DNA of 62,928 nt from Xanthobacteraceae bacterium. Lineage in GTDB: Bacteria; Pseudomonadota; Alphaproteobacteria; Rhizobiales; Xanthobacteraceae. This document shows, one piece after another, positions 36,098 through 44,984 of this stretch (the first letter of the stretch is position 1; each line of letters opens with the position of its first letter). Location: positions 1-62,928 of the forward strand of contig JAIESC010000048.1 in assembly GCA_019746355.1 (NCBI GenBank), read 5' to 3'. The position numbers and the translations under genes are program-made. The notes under the pieces are model-generated. The model was not told the origin of the DNA. It did no database searches and was given only the letters and a program-made list of their open reading frames with translations.

Positions 36098-37861
36098 TTG
36101 CGTTCTCCAAGGCGCACGTGGAATATCTTCGCGATCGTCTTCGGCATTTTTGCCGCAGGCGTTCCCGTCCTTGCGTTCAATTGGTGGCTCAAAAGCCACG
36201 GCGAGGACGAGGCCTCGCTCACCGCCGCCTGGGCGCTGGGACATGCCGAGACGCAGATCGGCCAGGCGGTTTCGGCCATCAAGGACCTTGCCGGCCGCGG
36301 TGTCGACAGCTGCAAGCCGCTGCAAATCGAGGCGATGCGTCGGACCGCGTTGCAGACCGGTCCGGTCAAGGAATTGATGCTGATTGGGGCAAACGGCCAG
36401 ATCGCCTGCACCGACACCGGAGCGCAGACCCGGCCGCAGGTCATCGTCACGATCGCGACCGCGGACCGCGACTTCATGCTCGACCTGGTGCGCGTGGCGG
36501 ACGAGCGCTTCGTGCGCGTGCGCAGGATGGGACATCTGGACAAGCCCGCGATCGCGGCGCTCGTGCCGGCGAGCCTGCTGTTGCCGCAGGTGTCGATCCA
36601 CGGCGGGCCGCTGAACGGCTCGATGCGGCTGGCGTTCGCCAGCGGCGCGCTGGTCGCGGAAGCCGGGCCGTCACAGGGCGGCGCATGGGAGCAGTATCAC
36701 GCCCGGCAGCGCTCGCCGGCCTATGGCATCAGCGTGGCCGTTTCGCTGCCGCACAATGGCCTGATCGCAAGTCAGGACAGCCTGAACCGCATTGGCGTGG
36801 TGGTGACGGGCACGATCGCCATCGTGATCCTGCTGTTCACGTTCGTCATTCTCGTGCGCAAGCGGCCCCGCAAGCCGATCGCCAATCTCGTCCGGGCGAT
36901 CCTCGCCGAGGAATTCGTGCCGTTCTACCAGCCGGTGGTCGACATCCAGACCGGCAAGCTCTTGAGCGCCGAAGTTCTGGTGCGCTGGCGCAAGCCCAAC
37001 GGAACGATCCTCGAACCCGCGGCCTTCGCCGAGCTGGTGGAAACCAGCGGGCTCTCGGTCGATCTCACACGCTCGCTGATGCGGCGCGTGCGCGAAGAAG
37101 TCGGCTCCGCGATCGGCAAGCGCCCGCATATGACCGTCGCCTTCAACGTCGTGCCGGAGCACTTCGACGACGCGCTGATCGTCAACGACGTCGGAACCAT
37201 CTTCGACAGTTCACCGGTGAAGCTCACGCAGATCGGGCTGGAGCTGACCGAGCGGAGCCGGATCGAGAATCTCTCCAGTATGCGCGACGCGGTCGCCGCC
37301 TTGCAGGAGAAGGGCTGCAAGGTCGCCATCGACGACATGGGCAATGACCATTGCGGGCTATCCTACGTGCTCAAGCTCGGTGTCGACATCATCAAGATCG
37401 ACAGGAGCATCGTGCAGTCGATCGATGCCAAGAGCGAGTCCAAGGCGACCATCGAGACGCTGATCGAGCTCGCCAGGAACATGGGGATGGAGATCGTCGC
37501 CGAGGGCGTCGAGAACTTCGACCAGGTGACCTATCTGCGCGACCGCGGCGTCGCCGCCGCGCAGGGTTACGTGTTCGCCCCGCCGCTGCCGTCAAGCTCC
37601 TTCCTGCAACTGCTCGACGCCATGGACCCGGTTGTCGAAGCCGCGGCGGCCGAGCCGGCCAAGCCCGCGATCGATCCGGCAAAGGCTGCGCCGGCCAAGC
37701 CGGCCGTCGCTCCAGCGGCTCCCGCCAAGGTTGCCTTGGCCAAAGCCGCTCCGGTCCAACCCGCTAAGCCCGCATCCGCCAAGGCCCCGGCCGGGATTCC
37801 GGCCAAGGCTCCCCCGGCCAAGGCTCCGCCGCTGCTCCCGGCACGCGCCGCGGCCGGTTAA
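36098..37861 (+). CDS. CSS-motif EAL domain c-di-GMP phosphodiesterase, copy 1
   Basis: A predicted 587-residue membrane protein. Helix 1 (about 9-30), a periplasmic CSS sensor domain (about 35-225) with Cys72 and Cys104, helix 2 (about 232-253), then an EAL domain (about 267-500). Catalytic residues are kept: Glu of EVL (where EAL is usual), Asn of AFNVV, Glu of ELTE, the Asp pair in IDDMG, Lys of IKID and Gln of AQGYVFAPPL. Loop 6 reads DDMGNDHCG rather than DDFGTGYSS. A Pro/Ala/Lys-rich tail follows (about 515-587). The TTG at 36098 was chosen because the next gene starts equivalently (SPRR). Confidence 0.83.
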   Translation: MRSPRRTWNIFAIVFGIFAAGVPVLAFNWWLKSHGEDEASLTAAWALGHAETQIGQAVSAIKDLAGRGVDSCKPLQIEAMRRTALQTGPVKELMLIGANGQIACTDTGAQTRPQVIVTIATADRDFMLDLVRVADERFVRVRRMGHLDKPAIAALVPASLLLPQVSIHGGPLNGSMRLAFASGALVAEAGPSQGGAWEQYHARQRSPAYGISVAVSLPHNGLIASQDSLNRIGVVVTGTIAIVILLFTFVILVRKRPRKPIANLVRAILAEEFVPFYQPVVDIQTGKLLSAEVLVRWRKPNGTILEPAAFAELVETSGLSVDLTRSLMRRVREEVGSAIGKRPHMTVAFNVVPEHFDDALIVNDVGTIFDSSPVKLTQIGLELTERSRIENLSSMRDAVAALQEKGCKVAIDDMGNDHCGLSYVLKLGVDIIKIDRSIVQSIDAKSESKATIETLIELARNMGMEIVAEGVENFDQVTYLRDRGVAAAQGYVFAPPLPSSSFLQLLDAMDPVVEAAAAEPAKPAIDPAKAAPAKPAVAPAAPAKVALAKAAPVQPAKPASAKAPAGIPAKAPPAKAPPLLPARAAAG

Positions 37862-37965
37862 CGGCGATGCAACCGATCGTGCGTCCCAAAAAGCGCCGTG
37901 GCGCTTGGGATTAAGCGGCCCTTAACACTAATCGTTCAACTTTCAAGCGATTTTAAAGCGGGGCT

Positions 37966-39582
37966 GTGGTGTCGCCGAGACGCAAGCTGCTCGTCGCGAT
38001 CGGTATTGGCGTGGCTCTGGCGGGGCCGCCGGTTCTGGCGCTGAACTATTGGCTAAGCGGCCTCGTCGAGCGGCATGGCCGGCAGGAGCTCGAGCAATCG
38101 GCGAGCCGGCACATGGCGCTGGCCGAGACGCGCGTGGCACGCGTGATTTCGGCGCTGGACGACCTTGCGGCGCGCGGCGTCGATTCGTGCCGCGCATCCC
38201 ATCTCGATGCCATGCGACAGGCGACGTTTGCGGCTGCGCCCGTCAAGGAGCTTTCGGTTATCGCCTCCGACGGCCGGACGCTTTGCACCGATGTCGGCAA
38301 TCAGCCCGAGCAGCGCCAGGTGCTGTCGTCCGAGCCGATCGCCGGCGGCAGCGCCGTGCTGATCGAGGTGATCCGCATGGGTTCGAAAGGCGAAGGGTGG
38401 GTCCGCGTCCGCCGCCCAGGCGCGGGCGGCGCCAACAGTCTTGCCGCGCTGGTTCCGCTTGCGCAGTTCGTGCCGCAAGTCGCCAACGGCGGCGGGCCGA
38501 TGAGCTTTCACGCACGGATGCTGACCGCCAAGGGCGCCTTGATTGCGGAGTCTGGCGACACCCACGGCGACACGAAATCGACCGGCCTGATCGTGGTCGA
38601 CCTGTCATCGAGCCGCTTTGCGCTGAAGGCCAACATCACCGCGCAGCAAACGATGGTTGCGGCGGGTCAAGGCGATCTCCGCAATATCGGCATTGTCGCG
38701 AGCGGGCTTCTCGCCATCGTCATCCTGGGGCTGACGGTGCTGCTGCCGCGGCGCGAGCGGCGCAATCCGATCGCCGACATCGAGCGCGCGCTGAGCGCCG
38801 GCGAGTTCGTGCCGTACTACCAGCCGATCGTCGATATCCGCTCGGGGAAGCTGCGCGGCGCCGAGGTGCTGATCCGCTGGCGCAAGCCCGACGGCACCAT
38901 CGTGCCGCCGGCGATGTTCATTCCGCTCGCCGAGTCGAGCGGGTTGATCATCGAGCTGACCCGGGAGCTGATGAAACGGGTGCTGAAGGATGCCGGCGCG
39001 GCGCTAGGCAAGCGGCCGCACCTGACGATCGGCTTCAACCTGACAGCGCGGCATTTCGCCAGCGAAGAGATCGTCGAGGACGTCCGCAACATCTTCAAGC
39101 GGTCGCCGCTGCGGATGTCGCAGCTGATGTTCGAGGTGACCGAGCGGCAGCCGATCGAGAACCTCACCGAGACGCGTCGCGTCATCGCCGCGCTGCAGGG
39201 GCTTGGCTGCAAGGTCGCGATCGACGACGTCGGCACCGGCCACAGCGGCCTGTCCTATATGCTCAAGCTCGGCGTCGACGTGATCAAGATCGACAAGATG
39301 TTCATCGACTCGCTCGGCAACGACCGCTACTCCAACACCATCATCGAGACGCTGATCGATCTCGCGCAGAACATGCGGATGGACGTGGTGGCGGAAGGGG
39401 TCGAGAGCTTCGAGCAGGTCGTGCATCTGCGCGAATTGGGAATCCGCGCGGCGCAGGGCTACGTGTTCGCGCCGCCGCTGCCGCTCTCAGCATTCATGCA
39501 GCTTGTCGACGCGATCGATCCGGTCAGGGCACGCGACAAGGAGCAGGTCAGGGAGCCGGTTGCCGCGGTCGCCGCGACCTAG
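37966..39582 (+). CDS. CSS-motif EAL domain c-di-GMP phosphodiesterase, copy 2
   Basis: A 538-residue paralogue of the gene at 36098-37861 with the same layout: helix 1 (about 9-30), CSS domain with Cys75 and Cys107, helix 2 (about 240-260), EAL domain to about 515. The 32-residue Cys spacing matches E. coli PdeC, whose periplasmic disulfide controls its activity. Loop 6 here is IDDVGTGHSG, closer to the consensus than copy 1, so this copy is the likelier active phosphodiesterase. The start is GTG at 37966 or 37969. It lies 104 bases after copy 1, a tandem duplication. Confidence 0.88.
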   Translation: MVSPRRKLLVAIGIGVALAGPPVLALNYWLSGLVERHGRQELEQSASRHMALAETRVARVISALDDLAARGVDSCRASHLDAMRQATFAAAPVKELSVIASDGRTLCTDVGNQPEQRQVLSSEPIAGGSAVLIEVIRMGSKGEGWVRVRRPGAGGANSLAALVPLAQFVPQVANGGGPMSFHARMLTAKGALIAESGDTHGDTKSTGLIVVDLSSSRFALKANITAQQTMVAAGQGDLRNIGIVASGLLAIVILGLTVLLPRRERRNPIADIERALSAGEFVPYYQPIVDIRSGKLRGAEVLIRWRKPDGTIVPPAMFIPLAESSGLIIELTRELMKRVLKDAGAALGKRPHLTIGFNLTARHFASEEIVEDVRNIFKRSPLRMSQLMFEVTERQPIENLTETRRVIAALQGLGCKVAIDDVGTGHSGLSYMLKLGVDVIKIDKMFIDSLGNDRYSNTIIETLIDLAQNMRMDVVAEGVESFEQVVHLRELGIRAAQGYVFAPPLPLSAFMQLVDAIDPVRARDKEQVREPVAAVAAT

Positions 39583-39662
39583 ATTTTTCAAGCGCCCGGC
39601 AGTCTGCGCTGAATTGAAAGGCCTCGGGAAAGCCTGTATTTTGCGACTCGGGCGGGACGATC

Positions 39663-39989
39663 ATGAGGAATCATTACATGAGGCGAATTGTTTCGGCAGC
39701 GCTTGCGCTTGCCGTGCTCGTGACCTCCATGCCGCCACAGCCGGTTGCGGCGCAGGATGCGCTCGGTGGCGCGCTTTTGGGTGGCGCGGCTGGCGCCATC
39801 ATCGGTGGCGCTGCGACCGGGCGGGCCGGCGGGGCCGTGGCCGGCGGTATTATCGGTGCCGCAGCCGGCGCTGCGATCGGCGCTTCGATGGAGCCGCGCC
39901 GGTCCGGCTATTACTGGTATCAGGATGGTTGCTGGCTGCGGCGTCGCGACGGCAGCTACGTCCGGGTGCACCGCCGCAACTGCTACTGA
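39663..39989 (+). CDS. Small secreted glycine-zipper protein
   Basis: A 108-residue protein. The signal peptide spans about residues 6-30 (RRIVSAALALAVLVTSMPPQ, cleavage near VAAQ). A glycine-zipper stretch follows (GGALLGGAAGAIIGGAATGR onward, about 35-75), which can insert in or associate with membranes. The tail YYWYQDGCWLRRRDGSYVRV is Trp/Tyr/Arg-rich with two Cys. Such proteins are common in this group; function unknown. The ATG at 39678 is an equally plausible start. Confidence 0.75.
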   Translation: MRNHYMRRIVSAALALAVLVTSMPPQPVAAQDALGGALLGGAAGAIIGGAATGRAGGAVAGGIIGAAAGAAIGASMEPRRSGYYWYQDGCWLRRRDGSYVRVHRRNCY

Positions 39990-40012
39990 CGGAGCAGAAG
40001 CTTCAAATTCGG

Positions 40013-40036
40013 TGTCCTCCGCGGAGGATGTTTTTG
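40013..40036 (+). terminator. Terminator after the glycine-zipper gene
   Basis: A TCCTCCGCGGAGGA palindrome followed by TGTTTTT, 26 bases after the stop at 39989. The stem is short but perfectly paired. Confidence 0.55.
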
Positions 40037-40166
40037 CCTGACGCGCGGCCGCGCGTTAAAAATGCTTTGTTATTGAAACGGCGAGCGCGGCCCGCGGCAC
40101 TCGTGTGATGGCTCTCCTCACGGGGAGCTTGTCGTCCCTCGTTTTGGGGGCAAGGAGCTTAGAACC

Positions 40167-40595
40167 ATGAATGCTACCTATACAATTGGCCGGATCTTCC
40201 TGTCGCTGGTGTTTATCGTTGCCGGCATCCAGAAGGTGATGAACGTCGGCGGCATCGCCAAGATGCTCGAGGACAACAAGGTGCCGATCCCCGAGCAGAT
40301 CGTGCCTTATCTCGGCGCGATGCCGAAGTACGAGGCGCTGGGCTATCTCGTGGCCGGCGTCGAGCTGGTGGGTGGACTGATGGTCCTGGTGGGGCTCTGG
40401 GCGCGCTGGGGTGCGCTGCTGCTCGCGCTGTTCACCGCAGGCACCATCTACTTCGTTCATCACTTCTGGGACATGGACGGCGCGGCCTATACCAGCAACA
40501 TGACGCAGGCGCTGAAGAACCTGTCGATCGTCGGCGGGCTGCTGCTGGTCGTGGGCGCGGGCTCCACGCCCGGCGCCATGGATCGGCGCGGATAG
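40167..40595 (+). CDS. DoxX family membrane protein
   Basis: A 142-residue protein with four predicted membrane helices. IGRIFLSLVFIVAGIQKVMN is the DoxX opening; VELVGGLMVLVGLWARWGAL is the third-helix region, and a hydrophilic loop with HHFWDMDG precedes the last helix. The family is linked to redox reactions at the membrane, but no partner is adjacent. It stands alone, flanked by hairpins on both sides. It is one of three DoxX genes in the window. Confidence 0.88.
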   Translation: MNATYTIGRIFLSLVFIVAGIQKVMNVGGIAKMLEDNKVPIPEQIVPYLGAMPKYEALGYLVAGVELVGGLMVLVGLWARWGALLLALFTAGTIYFVHHFWDMDGAAYTSNMTQALKNLSIVGGLLLVVGAGSTPGAMDRRG

Positions 40596-40627
40596 CGGGC
40601 GAGGCGGGGTCAGCCGAAAATGAAAAG

Positions 40628-40649
40628 GGGGCGGCGCAAGCGCCGCCCC
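40628..40649. terminator. GC-rich hairpin between the DoxX and DHFR-like genes
   Basis: GGGGCGGCGC pairs with GCGCCGCCCC. On the minus strand it is followed by CTTTTCATTTT, so it suits the DHFR-like gene (stop at 40827) although it lies 180 bases away; on the plus strand it is 32 bases after the DoxX stop but lacks a T run. Confidence 0.5.
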
Positions 40650-40742
40650 AAAGTTTGATACGCCACGCGGGAGGAACCTCGGTGACGGTCGGGCTTTCCA
40701 CGCAACGCCGCCGGACCGCGTGACTGCGAATTCAAATGTCCC

Positions 40743-40828
40743 TGTGGATAAGTACTGATTCGCAGCGATTCGTCACGTCAATTCTGACGCATAGCGATGT
40801 CCACAGCCCCGCTGCCGCTGTGGACATC
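40743..40828. other. DnaA-box-like cluster with an 11-bp inverted repeat
   Basis: TGTGGATAA at 40743-40751 is an exact reverse complement of the DnaA box TTATCCACA. About 50 bases further, GATGTCCACAG (40796-40806) and CTGTGGACATC (40818-40828) form a perfect inverted repeat, each half holding ATGTCCACA, two mismatches from the box. The sequence between is locally AT-richer than its surroundings. The right arm overlaps the stop of the DHFR-like gene. Confidence 0.5.
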
Positions 40829-41381
40829 ACCGCCGCCAGAGGGTGAGCGTGAGGCCCGCCGAGGCGTCGAGATTCCGCATCGGCTCTGGCTTGAGACCAG
40901 CTTGCGCCAACAGAGTTTCCGGCGTCGCGGGCGGAATTCCGGGAAACACCGGGCGGCCGCCGGGAAGGCTTGCCCGGGTGGCGCAGGTCAGATGGAAGGT
41001 GTCGTAGCGGTCGAGGAATGTCCCGAACGGCTCGGTGCCGCCGATCACCGCGAGCGTGCCGCCGGAGAGACCGAGCGCATCCCAGGCCTCCTCCAGGGTG
41101 GCCGAGGCGGGATTCCAGCGGAGCGCGCGCGGGTTCTGCGGATCGGGTGCGAGGCCGGTAATCTGCCGCGTCAGGATCAACCGCCGCCGCCGCGCCGCAT
41201 CGGGACCGCCTTCGCCGGAATGGCGGCCGTGGACCAGCGCAGCCGCTTGGTCGAGATGGCGGCGGAAGTGTTGTTGGTCGGCCTCGAGCTTCAGCGAAGT
41301 CGGCTGAACGCCCTCCGCGTCCGCGATCATGCCATCGGCGGAAACAATCGCGAGACCTTCGATGCGGTCGGGCAGGGCCAT
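40827..41381 (-). CDS. Dihydrofolate-reductase-like protein
   Basis: A 184-residue protein with a DHFR/RibD-C-type fold: LAIVSADGMIAD at the start, the middle LILTRQITGLAP, and the nucleotide-binding GTLAVIGGTEPFGTFLDRYD, followed by TFHLT. Some DHFR sequence landmarks differ, so it may reduce another pterin or flavin-related substrate rather than be the essential FolA. I take the ATG at 41381, where the domain begins. A perfect hairpin lies just upstream at 41417-41440. Confidence 0.78.
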   Translation of the reverse strand: MALPDRIEGLAIVSADGMIADAEGVQPTSLKLEADQQHFRRHLDQAAALVHGRHSGEGGPDAARRRRLILTRQITGLAPDPQNPRALRWNPASATLEEAWDALGLSGGTLAVIGGTEPFGTFLDRYDTFHLTCATRASLPGGRPVFPGIPPATPETLLAQAGLKPEPMRNLDASAGLTLTLWRR

Positions 41382-41408
41382 GGTGCTTGATAGCCACGCT
41401 TGGCCCCC

Positions 41409-41440
41409 AAAAGCAAAGGGGCGGCCGTCGGGCCGCCCCT
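41409..41440 (-). terminator. Terminator of the polysaccharide deacetylase gene
   Basis: On the minus strand AGGGGCGGCC pairs perfectly with GGCCGCCCCT around a four-base loop and is followed by TTGCTTTT. It lies 26 bases beyond the stop at 41466. Confidence 0.78.
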
Positions 41441-41465
41441 GCAATCGGCAACCGGTGCGTCGCGG

Positions 41466-42689
41466 TCAGTCGACGTCCTTGACCACGCTCGAGGTCGGAC
41501 GCTGGCTGACGGTCGGCAGCTTGGTCTCCTTGGCCAGTTCCTCATCGTACTGCGGCAGCGTCGTGATCGCGAACTTCGGCCGCATGTGCACGACCTTGTA
41601 GCCGCCGGCCTTCAGCTCCGCGAGGAGCTGCGGCACCGCGTGCGCCGTGCCCGACTGGAAGTCGTGCATCAGCACAATGCCTTTACCGTGCTTCTGCAGC
41701 TTGCTCATCACGTTCTTGATGATCTGCTCGGGCTTGCGGACCTTGAAGTCGAACGAGTCCATGTCGGTCGAGAAGATCGCGATGTTGCGCTCGCCGAGAT
41801 AGGTGACCAACTCCGGGGGATGGCGCAGCGCCGGGAAGCGGAAGAACGGCGCCTCCTGGTACTGGTCGCCCAGCGCCCACTTCACGGCGCTGATGGCCTT
41901 CTCGACCTCGGCCTTGGCCTCATCGACGCTCTTCTTCGACAGGTCCTGATGCGACCAGGTGTGCGAGCCGACGCTGTGGCCGCCGGCGGCGACCATGCGC
42001 AGGATTTCCGGATAGTAGGTGGCGTGCTTGCCGATGATGAAGAAGGTCGCACGGACGCATTCTTCGCCCAGCGCCTTGACCACCGCCGCCGTGGTGTTCA
42101 GCCACGGGCCGTCGTCGAAGGTCAGCACCACTTCCTTGTCGCGCAGGAAGTCGTGCTGCTTGAAGTGCTCGAAGCCGAAGCCCGGTCCGCCGGTGGTGTC
42201 GATCTCCACGGTGCGGGCGACGCCGAGCGCGCCGGGCTTGCAGTTCGCCGCGGCCCCGGGAGATGCAACCGGCGGCGGCGCGGCCTGGCGCTGCGGCGCG
42301 AGCGCCGGCGGCTGAACCGAAGCGGGTGTTGCGGGCGTCAGCGCCGGCGGACGAGCCTGCGACTGGCCCGTGGTGGTGGTGGGTGCGGGCGCGCGGGTCG
42401 GTGCGGGAGCCGCTTGCGTCGTGGGCGAAGTGGCCGGCGTCGATGGGACCTCGAGCAGACTCGGTGCCGAGGTTTGCGCCTGAACGGCCGGTGCGGGTGC
42501 TGCGATCGGGGCAGGCGCGGCGGCCGGAGTTGGTGCCAGCGTCGGCGCGGGCGTGAGCGTCGGAGCAGGCACCAGAGCAGGAGCGAGCGCGGGGGCGGGC
42601 ATGATCGACGGTGCGTTTTGAGCCGAAGCTGGTCCCAGGATCAACAGAGACGCCGACATCGCCCATGCAAATGCTGCCGCACTGCGCAT
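41466..42689 (-). CDS. Polysaccharide deacetylase (NodB domain) with Pro/Ala-rich linker
   Basis: A 407-residue exported carbohydrate esterase family 4 protein. A Sec signal (MRSAAAFAWAMSASLLILGP, cleavage after ASA) is followed by a Pro/Ala/Thr-rich linker to about residue 148. The NodB domain (about 183-400) has motif 1 TFDDGP (190-195), motif 2 HTWSH (His243, His247), motif 3 FRFPA and motif 5 IVLMHDF; DSFDF replaces the usual DSxDW. It probably deacetylates an N-acetylated wall or exopolysaccharide. GGAGGG precedes the ATG at 42689. Confidence 0.92.
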   Translation of the reverse strand: MRSAAAFAWAMSASLLILGPASAQNAPSIMPAPALAPALVPAPTLTPAPTLAPTPAAAPAPIAAPAPAVQAQTSAPSLLEVPSTPATSPTTQAAPAPTRAPAPTTTTGQSQARPPALTPATPASVQPPALAPQRQAAPPPVASPGAAANCKPGALGVARTVEIDTTGGPGFGFEHFKQHDFLRDKEVVLTFDDGPWLNTTAAVVKALGEECVRATFFIIGKHATYYPEILRMVAAGGHSVGSHTWSHQDLSKKSVDEAKAEVEKAISAVKWALGDQYQEAPFFRFPALRHPPELVTYLGERNIAIFSTDMDSFDFKVRKPEQIIKNVMSKLQKHGKGIVLMHDFQSGTAHAVPQLLAELKAGGYKVVHMRPKFAITTLPQYDEELAKETKLPTVSQRPTSSVVKDVD

Positions 42690-42812
42690 TATGACCCTCC
42701 AATGTCCACGAAAGAATTGAGCCTCCAAGGCTACTTGGAGCATGGAATGAAGCTATTCGCTCGCCAAGTCAATGAACGTCGCACGGCTTGCACCGTGCAA
42801 CCCGCGTTAAGC

Positions 42813-43049
42813 TTATTTCGCCAGATGGAACGCCGAATTGTGGCAGGGTTGAGCCCAGGTTCGGCGGGCAGAAAAGCGATCTGCCACACGCACCGCGCAG
42901 ATCCAGGCGATCCAGAACACCAGGATGAATAGCGCCAGAAACACGAACAGGCTGGCCTGTTCGGAGAATCGCTCCACGATCGAGGAAATCCCGACGGCCA
43001 AGGCATCGCCGACGACGACAAAAATCGCAAAGATCAGGATGACGCTCAT
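42813..43049 (-). CDS. Small two-helix membrane protein
   Basis: A 78-residue protein with two predicted membrane helices (MSVILIFAIFVVVGDALAVG and LFVFLALFILVFWIAWICAV) separated by a short acidic/basic turn (ERFSEQ), and a basic cytoplasmic tail. No domain recognised. The ATG is preceded by GGGGGAGA. Similar small proteins occur in Bradyrhizobium relatives; function unknown. Confidence 0.7.
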   Translation of the reverse strand: MSVILIFAIFVVVGDALAVGISSIVERFSEQASLFVFLALFILVFWIAWICAVRVADRFSARRTWAQPCHNSAFHLAK

Positions 43050-43177
43050 AGTCTCCCCCTTCCGGAGCCGGAGCTCCAGGGGCTACCGCGTCACCCTTGC
43101 CGGAAGCAGACTCGATACCGCGGGAACGGCCAATTGGACCGATTGTCGCCGCTGATTCGCGTTGAAAGACCGCGGCG

Positions 43178-43762
43178 CTATCTCAGCTCTTTCTCGATCG
43201 CGGCAATGACGCGCGGATCGGTCGGTTCGGTCTGAGTGGAAAACGAGGCGGTGATTCGCCCGTCGCGGCCGATCAGGTATTTGTGGAAGTTCCATCGCGG
43301 GCCGTCGCCCGGCCGTTCCAGCGCCGCCCATTTGTAGAAGGGGTGCGCGGCCGGCCCCCTGACCTCGGCCTTGGCGGCGAGCGGAAAGCTCACGCCGTAC
43401 TGGCCGTGCGCGGTCTTGTTGATCTCGTCAGGCCCGCCCGGCTCCTGGCCGCCGAAGTCGTTTGACGGCACGCCGATGATCAGCAGGCCCTTGTCGCGGT
43501 AGCGCTTCCACAATTCCTGCAGCCCTGCGTATTGCGAAGTGTAGCCGCACTGCGAAGCGGTGTTGACGATCAGGATCGGCTTGCCGGCGTGCTCGGCGAG
43601 GCGAAGGCTGCCGCCCTCGAGCGTCGCGAAGGAAAATGCAAATGCCGTCGGTCGGCTCATGGCGGGCGCCTGTGCGAATGCGGGCGAGGCGAGCGTGCCC
43701 CCACAAGCGGAAGCGAGCAATGCCAGAACGTGTCTGCGGTGAAGCGTCTCGGGCGACTTCAT
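43178..43762 (-). CDS. Exported glutathione peroxidase-family protein
   Basis: A 194-residue thiol peroxidase of the GPx family. Cys72 in NTASQCGYTSQY takes the catalytic position, with Gln106 in SNDFGGQEP and Trp157 and Asn158 in RWNFHKYL completing the tetrad. The first 31 residues contain an RR-type, possibly Tat-like signal (HRRHVLALLASACGG to AFAQ), unusual for the mostly cytosolic family, so it probably detoxifies peroxides in the periplasm. The reductant is likely thioredoxin-like. No partner gene is adjacent. Confidence 0.9.
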   Translation of the reverse strand: MKSPETLHRRHVLALLASACGGTLASPAFAQAPAMSRPTAFAFSFATLEGGSLRLAEHAGKPILIVNTASQCGYTSQYAGLQELWKRYRDKGLLIIGVPSNDFGGQEPGGPDEINKTAHGQYGVSFPLAAKAEVRGPAAHPFYKWAALERPGDGPRWNFHKYLIGRDGRITASFSTQTEPTDPRVIAAIEKELR

Positions 43763-43901
43763 GGGTGGCCTCGCTACGGTTTCAGCAGCTGCGACTTGTA
43801 CGACGACGACAGCATATGATTTTCGGATGCAGACGCGACGCCGAAAAGATTTCCCCTCGCCAACTTTTGATCGGAGAGGGGAAGCCGTCTTTATCGCCGG
43901 G

Positions 43902-44801
43902 TCAGAGCACCTTGTTCTTTTTCAGGAAGTCGAGCGCCATCTTCCAGGCGTCGTCGGCCGCTTCTTTGCGGTAGCTCGGCCGGTAGTCGGCGTGGAAGCC
44001 GTGCGGCGCGCCCGGATAGAGCTTCCACTCGGTTTTCTTCTTCGCCTTGGCGAGCGCTTCCTTCATCGCCTCGACCTGCGCGACCGGGATACCCTGGTCG
44101 GCCTCGCCGTAGAGGCCGAGCACCGGCGCCTTGATGTCGGCCGCAAGCTCGGTCGGGCTCTTCGGCCACTTGCCGCCTTCCTTCTGCGCCGGCGGATCGA
44201 CCAGCGAGCCGTAGAAGGCAACGCCGGCGCGGAGCCCCTTGTTGTGCGCCGCATACTCCCACACGGTGCGGCCGCCGCGGCAGAAGCCTAAGATCGCAAG
44301 CCGCCGCGTGTTGCCGCCCTGCGACTTCGCCCACGCCACCGTCGCGTCGAGATCGGCTAGCAGCTCGGCGTCCGGCTTCGCGTTCACGATCGGCATCAGC
44401 TTCGGCATTTCCGTGATCTTCGTGAGATCTTGGCCCGAACGGAAATAATAATCGGGCGCGATCGCGAATGCGCCCGCCTTGGCGAGGCGCCGCGTCACGT
44501 CCTTGATGTATTCGTGCAGCCCGAAGATCTCCATCGCCACCAGCACCACCGGCGGGTTCTTGGCCCTTTCCGGCCGCGCGAAATAGACCGGCATCTCGCC
44601 GCCGGCGACCTTGACCTTGCCGTCGCCGACCTTGAGCCCGGTCGTGTCGGTGGTGGTGGCCTGCGCGCGCACCGGACCGGCGGCGAGCGTATAGCCTGCG
44701 GCTGCGGCGGCTGACGCCGTCATGAAAAAGCTTCGCCGCGACACCGGCGCGGGCGTTGTCAGTCCGATGATGTCGGACGGCAGCTTGGAATGAAAGTTCA
44801 T
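43902..44801 (-). CDS. Tat-exported dienelactone hydrolase-family protein
   Basis: A 299-residue alpha/beta hydrolase of the DLH family. The catalytic triad reads Cys174 in LGFCRGG, Asp235 in YGEADQGIP and His267 in GAPHGFHADYR; Glu91 in MEIFGLHEY fits the conserved Glu that activates the Cys in Pseudomonas DLH. A Tat signal (SRRSFFMTASAAAAAGYTLA) indicates periplasmic location, which is different from the cytosolic catabolic enzyme. It probably hydrolyses a lactone or ester, and the substrate is unknown. Confidence 0.9.
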   Translation of the reverse strand: MNFHSKLPSDIIGLTTPAPVSRRSFFMTASAAAAAGYTLAAGPVRAQATTTDTTGLKVGDGKVKVAGGEMPVYFARPERAKNPPVVLVAMEIFGLHEYIKDVTRRLAKAGAFAIAPDYYFRSGQDLTKITEMPKLMPIVNAKPDAELLADLDATVAWAKSQGGNTRRLAILGFCRGGRTVWEYAAHNKGLRAGVAFYGSLVDPPAQKEGGKWPKSPTELAADIKAPVLGLYGEADQGIPVAQVEAMKEALAKAKKKTEWKLYPGAPHGFHADYRPSYRKEAADDAWKMALDFLKKNKVL

Positions 44802-44984
44802 TGTCCTTGTCCTCTCCCGTTACGCGTGAGCGCGATACCCAGCTAAACACCCCCGCGGTCATATTATTGCAGCGATCCATGCGCCCGGCGACGGGGTGAG
44901 GGGGCTGTCCGCACAGGTGCAGGGAGTGCTTCCGCTGGCCGCGCGGGCTATAGTCCGCGGGAAGGCATCGACAGGAGGAACACC

